DNA of 64,000 nucleotides from Apostichopus japonicus (lineage: Eukaryota; Echinodermata; Holothuroidea; Aspidochirotida; Stichopodidae): contig NC_092570.1 in NCBI RefSeq assembly GCF_037975245.1, positions 5,831,001 to 5,895,000 on the forward strand, given 5' to 3'. Positions 50,301 through 62,600 of the stretch are shown one piece after another (position 1 is the first letter of the stretch; every line of letters starts with the position of its first letter). A program made the position numbers and the translations under genes. Below the pieces are notes generated by a model, which was not told the DNA's origin, ran no database searches, and saw nothing but the letters and a program-made list of their open reading frames with translations.

Positions 50301-53300
50301 ACAATTCCAACATTTTTGCAGTCATCTATGCTCAAATTGTCCAGGAATGTAAGAGTAATTTGAAAATTTCATTTCAGTTGTCAGATTCTCGATGAAAGTT
50401 AACTTTAAATGAACTTTTAACTCACAGATATGTAGACACCATTCTGTAATTTGCAGCCACAGTTATAATCAAAGACACATTTTTCACCATCCAGGACTTG
50501 TCCTTCTGGACACTGGCAGGTCTCGATGCAAGTCTCTGCGCACTCTTCGGGACCATCCGGGTTTTGGCAAGACGGTGGACAGGCAGTGCCACAATCTGTG
50601 TACTCCAGACCCGCTGGGCAGGGAGCAGCTGAAAACATGACAAATAAATATGACAAACAATTCTTCAAAAAAAAATCTTGAAAAAGGGGAACATGATTGC
50701 TGTAGAATATGAGATGTGCATCCCTTATGGGGAGCTGGTCCCCCTACCGGGGATAACATGGGTGGGATCAGCAAGGCCCTATGGGAGCAGCTGGATGTTA
50801 ACAGATGGATGACACATAGTTTGTTTTTGACACATAGTTTGTTTTTAAATCCTGATCATGGTTAACAAGAATTCTGTGGAAGTGAGATGTGCATCCCTTG
50901 TAGGGATCTGACCCCCTACCCTGGCTAACATGGGAGGGATCAGGGGGGTCTAAATATGGCCTGTGGTAATGTACAGGGGTAAGATTCAGTGTGGGATAAT
51001 GAATTGCGGACCTCAGGATATTCTGAGGTGTTTGCGATAAGAGACAACATGAATACAACTGAAAATGTACAAATGTATAGAAGGACTAAATGCATTCCTC
51101 CTCACAACCTCCAATAAAGCTATTTAAAAAAAAACTATACCCCAGCAGGACTGGAATAGTACTCACCACACTCAGGGACGTAGGTCCACCATGATCCAGG
51201 GCTACCCCCTCGGTTCCGACACAAGGTGACGTAAGCTTCGATATTTTTACAAATGTGCTCCGTCTCTAAGTTTGTCAAGCAGACATCGTAGACACAGTCA
51301 TCAAACAATTCTTGAGGATCTAAGAAATCCCTGCAGCCAGCTAGGGGACCTGGGTGACCAAGATCAGATACACACAAAATGTTAGAAACAATTCTGTAGA
51401 ATATAATGCAAACTTGTGTGAAAGCTGCTGTTCTATATACCAGTCAACGAATCCTTAAAACTCAATTGTGCAAATAACTTAGATTTTGAAATTTGGCACA
51501 AATCACGGCCATAATCAACTTTCATAATGCCCAGCTAGCAGGGAGTTCCATAGTTACAAGGAATCCCACACACAGGATGATGTGGAGTCCATAATCAACA
51601 GCTTCAAAGGGCATGGAGAGTTATATGTCTGAAAAAAATCATTATTAATTATGACTTACCAAACTGATCTACCATAACCCAACACTTATCAATCGCTGTG
51701 GCCCTATTAGGATCGCCCTCAGGACAAGGATCAACAGGTTCAGGTGGCTGACACTCTCTGTCACCAGTCACCCAGGAATTACCAAACTGTGCAACGTTTC
51801 GTGCCTAGGAATGAGAAATGTATAGTAAATACAGGAACTTGGTCTCCGCACAGCATACGACAAGATACTTAACCCTCATTGGCTGATCAATCAACATTCT
51901 AACTCCCATTGATGGATCAGCTTTATTCTGAATCAGCAGGAAGAGAAATGACGAAGACTAAAATGGAACGTTTCTTTGGTCACTATGAAAACTTCATCGG
52001 GAATTAAAACTGAGGGAAACACAAGTGCTTGGGCGGGGAAAAACAAGGTTTTTTTTTTATATCCTAAAATGGTCATATTGCTATCATGCGAGACTCCAAA
52101 ATGGGCTATTTTAAGAATTTCCAAGAAAAACTATAGCGGTATGCTTACTATAATAATAATAATTATCAAAGAATTACAAGGCAGGCATGTTATTATTGCA
52201 CAAATTCCTACTCTCAGAAACCACCACTGATATTTCCATCCCATGGACGAGAGTATTTGTAGTTCAGCATCTGACCACTTTTTCAAGTAACGAGGGAGGT
52301 GAAGGTACCCCATCCAAGAGAAATTGTTTCAAAGCCCCATTTTGCCACTTTGCAAACCAGAAAATACCAAATCCACTGATATGACTCTACTCAACAACAT
52401 TGCACAGCAGCAATTTGAATACATCGAGAGAATATGGTTCCTGGTGAAGCTTTGAACAGGAGACCTAGTGGTTGTGAGGCATATTCTATAACTGCTGTGT
52501 CACGCTATCACCCTAAGCTAAGCAACCATTGGGTTTATAATTGGCCAATCACTTAAAGACATTGTTATTCGTCAGTAGGAGAGGTCGCCCTACTAGTAAG
52601 AATCACCTCTATGACTGGTCAAGCCTGCATATAAAAAAACAATCCTCCTCAAATTTACTCGAGCATTAATAATTTGTTACTTGATACACTGCATACACCA
52701 CCCTAAGTACTGACATTAGGATTCATCCTTGAGCCACCTAATTAATTGACCAGCCACCGTATGATTGTAAACATAAGTGCTCTATTAAATGTTCAGCACT
52801 ACTTTCCTGTGTGTGAAGACAAGTTTGGCTTGACCACTGACATAGTACACTGTGTGTTTAATCATGAATTTGTGCAGAGGAGCGTTCAGTATAGCTAGAA
52901 TTACCAACTTGCGCCCGTAGATACTCAATCTCCCCAGTTTTTGGCCAAAAACAGGGGACTCTGGTGGTATTTGCTATACGCAGGGAAGATCGTAATTTCA
53001 GAATGCATTGAAGTACAATAGTGTACTTTTGAACCTTTTCTATATAAACATGTCCAGAGCATCAGAATGATAGCAACAGAAGCTTTAGCTCCACATGACA
53101 GCCACGTCACACTTTGTCTCAAGTCCCTGCAGTCTGTTTGGAAGTACACTAAAGGTCGATGGGTAGCATCCAGAAATGTTATTATATGCTCACCTTTAGA
53201 ATGAACTCGATCTTAATTTTAACTTACCTTTTGACCATTACGCATCGTCAGATCGTCTCTCCTGTTTCCATTAGCCGAACCAAACAGTCCACAGACTCTC

Positions 53301-53492
53301 TCTGTAAATTCTGGTGGAAGCCTGACTACAATATTAGCATATTGGGTACGTTGCCAAACGCTAAACTCGCTGTTAATGACCAGGCCAAAGTCGGACGTTA
53401 TTAACTGAAGAAAGGAAAGAAATAGTCATTTGTAGGTTTATTGTCTGTAAACATAGTAAATAACATGTATATATATATATCTCTATCTCCAC

Positions 53493-53539
<47 letters not shown>

Positions 53540-53658
53540 AATGAAAATCGTAATGAGTTGGAAAATCAAGAACAGTGAAAAAACTTTCAGCCTCCACTGG
53601 GATTCGAACCACGGGCCTTCCGCTTACATATAACGGATTACATATGTTTGTAGAACTG

Positions 53659-53690
<32 letters not shown>

Positions 53691-56600
53691 TATTAGAGAA
53701 AACCAGAGAAATAAGATATGACTCATAATTGACAAATAAGGAGTAAAGTTTAAGAACATATATTGGAATTTTCGGTCCCCTTGGGACCTTCGTCAGCAAT
53801 ACTTGGCAGTCGAATGAAAAGTACAAAATGTAACACAATGAAAGTATGACGCTAGATAAGTGTAAATTGCATTGATGGAATAGGAACAAATAAACCATGA
53901 CTATACAGGAAGCGGATTAAGGAGCAAAGAACGGATTACATATGTTTGTAGAACTGATAGTTGTTAAGTGGTCCTTTGGTGATAGTTGTTAATGGAATCC
54001 TGCAAAATAATTTTGCAGGATTCCCAGTTTCCAAAATATTTTCAATCTTCATAGTCATTCTCTCAAAAACCTAAAATGTATATTAATTGCCTCGTACTTC
54101 AAATACGCAACTGAACGTAAGTAAACGTTAAGAAATCGATTGGATATTTCGTATTAAGTCTCACATCACCGGCCTTGACGCTTATGCATGGTCAGAGTGA
54201 CAGACCTGTTTGAGTTGTGCAAGGCACGGCTCCTGCAGGTAACTGACGCTTATCTGCTCCCCACAAAGATTTATAAACCAGGCAACATTGCAGAGTTGAT
54301 TTGCTACACGGTCCTCTTCTTCCCAGCTGTTTACTCTCCTTTTCCTTTCCTGTAATTCCTCTGCTGTTTAATATCGGATCAAAATCAAAAGGCTGCGGCC
54401 CTGCCATAGAACCTTCTCTGTTTTCTTTCGTTTTGGTTCTAACGAAATAGCTGTTTACTGAATCTACTTTAGTACCTTCAGTGCCTTCTTTATTCCTTTT
54501 AAGTTAACACATTTTCTTTCCCGATCTACTATAAAAGTGTATGGAGAACACAACAGACAGAGAGGAAAACTGCCAACAAATCTATTGACCAAAGAGAACA
54601 AAGCTTTGGTCTTTAACCAGCTGCAGTCTGTGATTGACTTGAGCTTGACTTACCCACTTATTGCGTGGAACATACGTCATAGTAACACCATCTCTTGAGA
54701 AGGGCAGTGTGACCGCCGCACCATCTACGAAACATCCACGCGCACCCTTGACTTCAAAGACGATTCCTCTGTAATGTAGTCTATAAGAGGCAGTCACGGT
54801 GACCTTGAATGAAGGTCTTGGCTTGTTGAAGTTACCGATCAGTTCAAAGTAAGGAAGGGCTTCTCCCGTGCCACAGGTTTCTACCAGCGTATATTCACAG
54901 GATCCTTGGTAATCAAACTTCAATGAATCGAAGGAGAGGAAATGAGGATCGCCGCTGAGACTGGCAGAGATGTCACCTGTAAGAAAAAGGGAGAGAAACC
55001 ACTGAAGATTTATAAACAATTATGAAAAGGATGAATAATTATAGTTAGAACCGTGAATATATAGTTCTGGATAATATCATTCTTAAAGCTAGATCTCTGT
55101 CAAAAAACAAAACAAAACGGATTGTTCTCTGAATACTTACTACCAGTACAAGTCTGTCCATCACCACTGTAACCATGGCGACAATAGCAATTTCTCATTC
55201 CATCTTTGAGTTCACAGTTTGCGTTCTCGTCACAGGAGTACGGATCGCACTCCAAGCCTGTAGTACTACAATGACAGATCTCGTCACAGTTATCCGATAT
55301 GTATCTGTCCCCATCCTGCGAGGTTAAATTATAACATCAAAATGGTTTGACAGTTTATTTGAGAACTCAACTACCTAATTCTTCTCCTCACCCTCCTCCC
55401 CTCTCCATTCCTTCTTACCCCATCCCCCACCCCACAACACACCCCTTAAAATGATAAGAATTTATAATCTCATTACTGAGTGATGCAATTCAAGATCTGC
55501 TGTATAGACCCCAACTATAGCACACTATCATGGGAAAGTTTCTTAAGATTACGTAATCCACCTGCCTTGGTCGTAAAATGACCTCTTTTTACCAATTATT
55601 CTGCAATGCCTTCTGCATATTTTTGTCTTGTATGAGGGTCTTTGTGTGAATGCTGTACGATTAACTACACTGTAGACATGAACATATTTCCACGCAGTGT
55701 TTACACAAAGAGCGAAATGGTGATAAGAAGCTATGCAGGCTAATTGTAGAGCCTGCGGTCGATTTTCGACCGTGGCAGTTCGATAATTTTATCACAAAAC
55801 TTTCTTAGCTATAAGGGTGCTATGATTGGAGACAATAAAGCAGATCTTTAAAATGGAAGAAGTTTAAATTTCAATGATGCCTATTTTGTTTTCTTTTTTT
55901 CACAGCTCATATAGGATACAGGTCATTCCAGACTTGTACAGTTTGCAAAGAATAAAGAAGATATCAAAATTTCTTGACACATTTCATTCTTTTACTGCGA
56001 ATATGTCCAAAAAAAACCCACTTCATTATGACAGATCGTCTACGCAATAAACTGTTTGGAGTGACAAGGAGCTGTCGACATCTTGCCAACTCTGTGACTG
56101 GGCTGTAATTGAATAATCGCTATGTCATTTTGAGAATTCTCAGTATGTTTTTTTCTGTAAATTTCTGGAATCCTGTGAGCAAAAACAGCTACCATATGCA
56201 AAATTTTCTACTTTTTTAAACTTAAATCTTTAAAATATCTCATTTGCATATTTTACCTCCATTAAATAGTTGCTAGGGGATACGCATCCACAATCGCCGG
56301 GGTCGATGCACTCATCGTTATGGAGAATGTTAGGAAACTGGCAGAGACAGGTCTCTATGATGGTGTTTGGCTGACAGTTTTGCTGTCCCGTGGGATCGTT
56401 GCACGTTGGTTGACATCCCTCACCGAATGGAATCAATATCGAACCATCTGGACAAGCTTTGAGTGCTACCAAAAAAACAAAACAAAAGTTGGCAGGGTTA
56501 CTCTTACGAGTGGATTTTTTTTGTTTTACTTTAGGCTGAAAACCCACTGAAACCCGCTGAAAACCCGCTGAAAAACCCTTCTGCAAAACCCACGGCAAGT

Positions 56601-59600
56601 CATTTCAAAGGTAGATTGATATGACAGGAATATCGCAGCCCAGTTTAATAGTTGCCTCGACTCACAGATGATATTTTTGCTTTGCACGCTGCTGTACCTT
56701 CGAAACCATACTTTTATTTAAGAAACTACATCCTGCGAAGTTAGAGAGTATATTGCAATCGCAAGAATAAAGTTATCATGAATCTGTGTTGAACATAACC
56801 AGTTAAAATTAGTAGCTATATGTAAAGCCAAGCTAGTGGCATCTCATTATGAAATATAATAATTATTATTAATTATTATTATTATTGTAATAATTATATA
56901 AATATAACAAAATCACTTCAATAGCTAGCTGCCTTATGGACCGTGTCAGAGAGAAAATCTACAGTAGCTGCAAGTGGACTTGCAGCAAGTCTGAATCAAT
57001 GTCAAATAACAGACACAGTTACTACCTATGCAAACCAATAGTGCCTATTGTTTAAAGGTATTGAAGACTCGCGCACAAAGAAACGTCTCATGCCGGTAAT
57101 CTGACCTAGTTTCGAATGAGGTGTAACAGATGTGTTAGACACCACCATCGATCCCAGAAAATACACATACAGCTTCCTACCGTCGGTAATTAGACACTAG
57201 TGTACAGTCAGTACATGCAGCTACAGTCAATACCCACAACACAGTGTACATAGCAGCGTGGACATCTCAGGTCTAGATAAAAGATAACAAGGTATCACGT
57301 TTCATTACTGTGTGCATTTTGTAGCGACACGAAAAAAAAATCACTTGCAAGCAACGCAAAGTTAACTTTTTTCAGATGGCTGCACGCGGTTTAGGGCGAG
57401 TCTTCAATGCCTTTAAAGAAATGCAGAGCGCAGAGCGATCACATTCCGACGCAGCATGGATGCAATGAGGCTGCAGCTGCCTCAGCATTTTGACTTTTGA
57501 CAGAGTGCCTCGAGGTCTTTTTACGTTCATACTGATGGATGTGATTCTGGGTGAGGAGAGGGTACCTGCTGGTTCCTGGCAGTGAGGGGCCTGGGCCACC
57601 CAATCTCCGGGCACTCCACCAGCCTGTCTACATTGTTGGGCGAAGAGTTTCATAGCTGAGCAGGACATGGCGGGCTGTTGTGACATGCAGACATCCTGCA
57701 CACAGGCATCATACATGTCTTGTGGAGTTTTGAAATCACTACAGGGTGAAAACGGTCCTGGGGAAAAAAAAATGAAACACATACATAGAAAGATAAAAGA
57801 AAACATTTTGGTCAAACTTTATTTATTTTGTATGTCTTACAGTTTGCAATAAACATTAGGTCTTTGGTGGTAACTACCAAACATAGTAAAAAAATAATTA
57901 AAAAAATGTAAAAAGAAGTAGAAAGAATATTTTAAACAAATTCTACTCTTTCTTCATTAAAAAAAGCAAGTATTGAATAATTATACATCTGCATCCCATA
58001 ATTTTTTTTTTTTATGCAATAATTTTTGGCTACCTTGCTGCTCACTTTTCACCAATTGTTCTGTCTTGCTGAAATTTATTCATGTTGTTAATTATCCAAC
58101 TATTAACACATCTGGCCAAATCTGTCTAATTATAACCTCGTTGTCTCCATCTTAATTTTAGCCTGCCTCTCATGAGAGATCCTACTAGGATGGAGAAACA
58201 TGACGGCTTTTCGATGATATCATGTTCATTCATAAATAAACGACACATAGTAAAAGTTGCTATCTCTTCTAAACTGCTATAAGAATGTGGTTCTAAAAAA
58301 AAAATGGTCACACTCTTTTTACTTTTTATAAAATTAGTATATTTTGATATAAAACCTGACAAGAATGATGAACAAACCTTTATCAAAAATTTCAAATTTC
58401 ACAACTGTTTTTTTAAGTTTTTTATGTGCAATGACGTGGAAAGGATGATCATTTCAGTAGGTGTTTTGTCTTCAAAAGGAGCCAGAAAAATTGAGCTTAT
58501 TCATCAGAGCATCATGGTGTCTATCAAAGATTTAATGCTTTACCTGGAACGGCTAACAGAAGACTGCAGAGGTCTTTGCCCTGCGTTTCTCCATCAGAGC
58601 CTGGTTTGCAGGGATTGTCTGTCACGTCCTCTGTTCCGCATGTCTCGTCATTTCTCCAGGCAGCTCCGAATGCTTCCACGGAATCGGCCTGAATCGCAAA
58701 CAACAGTAATTTATTACTGCAAGTGTAACACTCCCAGTGTCCAGCAACTATATCACACACATCACAGGTGAGAATATCCCTATAAAAATACTACATGTTG
58801 TTTAATCATGTATACTTTGTAAGTCATATGTATATTATATCCACCCCCTTATTCCCCCTTATGTCTCTGTACATGTACCACACATACCATACCATACATA
58901 TAATACTTACAAGTTGTCCATTAGGTAATGTTAGTTCATCAGACTGTGTCTCTGTACATATACCACACATAACATACATATAATACTTACAAGTTCTCCA
59001 TTAGGTAATGTTAGTTCATCAGACTGTGTCTCTGTACATGTACCACACATACCATACCATACATATAATACTTACAAGTTGTCCATTAGGTAATGTTAGT
59101 TCATCAGACTGTGTCTCTGTACATGTAACACACATACCATACCATACATATAATACTTACAAGTTGTCCATTAGGTAATGTTAGTTCATCAGACTGTGTC
59201 TCTGTACATGTAACACACATACCATACCATACATATAATACTTACAAGTTGTCCATTAGGTAATGTTAGTTCATCAGACTGTGTCTCTGTACATGTACCA
59301 CACATACCATACCATACATATAATACTTACAAGTTGTCCATTAGGTAATGTTAGTTCATCAGACTGTGTCTCTGTACATGTAACACACATACCATACCAT
59401 ACATATAATACTTACAAGTTGTCCATTAGGTAATGTTAGTTCATCAGACTGTGTCTCTGTACATGTACCACACATACCACATGTTTGGCCAGCATGTTGG
59501 GCGTGTACATGGATCTCGGCCTTTTGTAAGTTGTCAAACATCACAAACAGTCCAAATTTGGCAGCGATTGTCTAAAGACAAACAAGAGATTGAGTATGTG

Positions 59601-62600
59601 AGATATGAAAGTTTGTTAAAAACATGTTATTACGTATAAATTCAGTTTTGATTTTCTGACTCCAATATCCCTCCTTGCATGCCAATAAAACACGACCACT
59701 AAGTCAGAATTTGATCGTGAAAAGACGAAGAGATAACGACAAGGAAGGGGTTAATCTTTGACGATGAAATTATAAATTTTTTGATAGAGAGGTCAGCTTA
59801 AAATTTTCAGTAGGTACTAGTCCTCACTCGCAAACCGATCTTTCCTTATCCGCCGCTCCTAATCGTGGCTCAATCTTGAGACATAATCACATCTATGAAA
59901 GCAAAAATTTTCATCGTAGGAGTCAAAGAAAACTCACTGTAAATCCAAAGACTTGATTTCCAACGGTGATCCCCTTCTCCTCGTCTACGTAGGGCAAAAA
60001 CACTCTCCGTCCGTTCACTTTGACTTTGCCTCCGAGGAATATCTCGTACGAGACGCCGTCCAGCTCCAGCCTCAGGTAACGGAGATACGAGACCTCGTCT
60101 CGGGGAGCGTTCTTGCTGAGTTGACCGAACAGCTTAAAGTCCGGTAATTCTTCTGAATCTCCGCACTTCTGAGCCAGGATGTATTCGCATTCTCCGTGGA
60201 AGTCATAGGCCAACTTGTCAAAAGTTGTGAAGTGAGGGTTGCCAAACACGCTACACACGCAAGGACCTTTGTAAGTGATATAAACCAAAGACACTTACTA
60301 CCATATTACTATAGATGCATGGCAAGGGTTACATCTCGCATATGGAGCACATCTGGTTAGTTCTATGATGTAAGTATGGCGTCATGTTCACAATGATATA
60401 AAACACCGAAAAACTGTTTAAACCTTGAAAATCTTTAAATATGAAAGACAAACATTGCGAGCTCCGCTTTAAGACTTTTCAGTTAAGATAAAAGGAAGAA
60501 AAAAGGTTACCAAGTCACAGTCTGTTACCCACCTACATCTACCTCTTTTAAATATACAACCTTTCACCATTACAGGTAATGTTCACCTGCATTTAACCTA
60601 CACCTACTTCTTTCACATGTACCATCTTCCACCATTCACATGTACTTTTCACCTGCATTTAACCTACACCTACTTCTTTCACATATGTACCAACCTTCAC
60701 CATGTAAAGGTTGATGCTCACCTGCATTTAACCTACACCTACCTCTTTCACATGTACCATCTTTCATGACATATTGGTCAGGGCAGTAGCAGTTCCTGAT
60801 TCCGTTCTTCACATCACATGTGGCTTTACTAGGACAGGTATTTGCTGAGCAATCTAATCCTGTCTCCGTACAACGACAGACCTCGCTGCAGTCCTCATTC
60901 ATGACCTCTTCACCTTGCTGTCAACAGAAGCAAAGACTTATCTTATAAAAAGAGAAATAAAGATGCTCTCATTTCCCAATCAACTTTGTGTTCACATCTT
61001 TTCATTATTTCAGAGCGTGCAGAGTAAGATTGATCATTCATTTAGTCAGTGTACAGTTTTGATGTCAGTGATTGTGTGTTGCAATTTAAACGTCAAGGTC
61101 TTCAAATGAATCTCAATATTTCAAAATTTTGACTCAAAACTACCTGGAGGAGGATGGGGGGGGGAGGTGTGGGGGGGGGGTACAGTCTTATGGGGGTACC
61201 AGTCAGAGGCATGAAGTTTGACATAACTACCTGGAGGAGGATGGTGGGAGGAGGGGGTTGGGAGGGAGGGGGTACAGTCCTAGGGGGTACCAGTCAGAGG
61301 TATGAAGTTTGACATAGCTACCTGAATATAACCTCCAGTTGGTATTTTACAACCACATTCTGCTTCCGGTACACATCTATCTACATCTAGCATCAGACCC
61401 TCGGGACAAACGCAGACGTCCTCACAGAGGAACTTACACTCATCAGCTAACTGCCCCGCACACGTAGATTGACAGGCTGATCCGCAAGGATCGTACACCA
61501 TATCGACGGGGCAAGGCGGTTCTGGAACAAGCAGGAGTAATTCAAACAGAAATTAAACCATTAGCAATCCGCCACAGAGGACAAACAATACATAATTAAG
61601 ACAACAGAGTTCTGTAATAAACAGTGCTCGGAGAGAACATGTTGGTTCTGAAACAGAATCATGACTTATATGACAAGTTGGTTCTAACACAGAAGCACAA
61701 GTACTGTAGTTAGTGCAAAGGGTGAAGCTCAAGGATTTACAACAGTGCTAAGAGAACACGGTGGTTCTGAAACATGAGTAAGTTAATAGGCTGATTCACA
61801 AGGATCAAACACTATTCAATACAAAGACAAGTTGGTTCCAAAGCAGATGCACTGCTAAGTTCATCGAGTGATCCTCAAGGATCCTAAAAAGTGTGTTAAG
61901 AGAAGATGATGGTTCTGAAACATGAGTCAGTTGATAGACTGATTCACAAGGATCAAACACTATTTTAATACAAGACAAGTTGATTCTAAAGCATATGCAT
62001 GTGTAGCTAAGTTCATCAGGTGATCCTCAAAGATCTATATACCATTCATCATTCTGGATCAGGAGGACAAGGTTAGCTGCACAGCATTTCTATGTTATAC
62101 AAAATCAAAGAATCAGGGTCCATAAAATCTTGAGATAAGTACATTTCTTTAAAACATTATGTCGGACGGTAGCTGATGTATGTACTGTACAACCACAAGG
62201 ATGAAAATCCAGACAGGAATAAGAAGGGGGGGGGGGAGGAAAACCAGAAATATTTGCCCGCATATTTACCAACAAAGCAGGAAATAATTTAAAGTTTGTG
62301 GTTTTGAAAGCTCTGAATTAAAAAAAAAAACTCCTGTGTAAGAAACGCTGTGTAAAAACTGCAAAAAACTGTGTAAAAACTATGTAATAAAATCCTGTGT
62401 AAGAAAACTGCTATACATCATATTACACTAAGTTAATACATATAGCTATGTTGGACTACTTTGCGTAGCACTTCGAATTGCGTTATTCCGGAAATTATTC
62501 ACCGTAAGTTGATATATTTTTTATATTAATATTTCAGCTGCGTCAATTTAATTCTTCACATTTTAAGGGTTTTGTCATTTTATTGTCATTGTAAAGCGCT

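Noticed and set aside
53373-53759. Frame rich in IYIYIY
   Set aside because: Translation of TA microsatellites; only 53404-53228 is a real exon.
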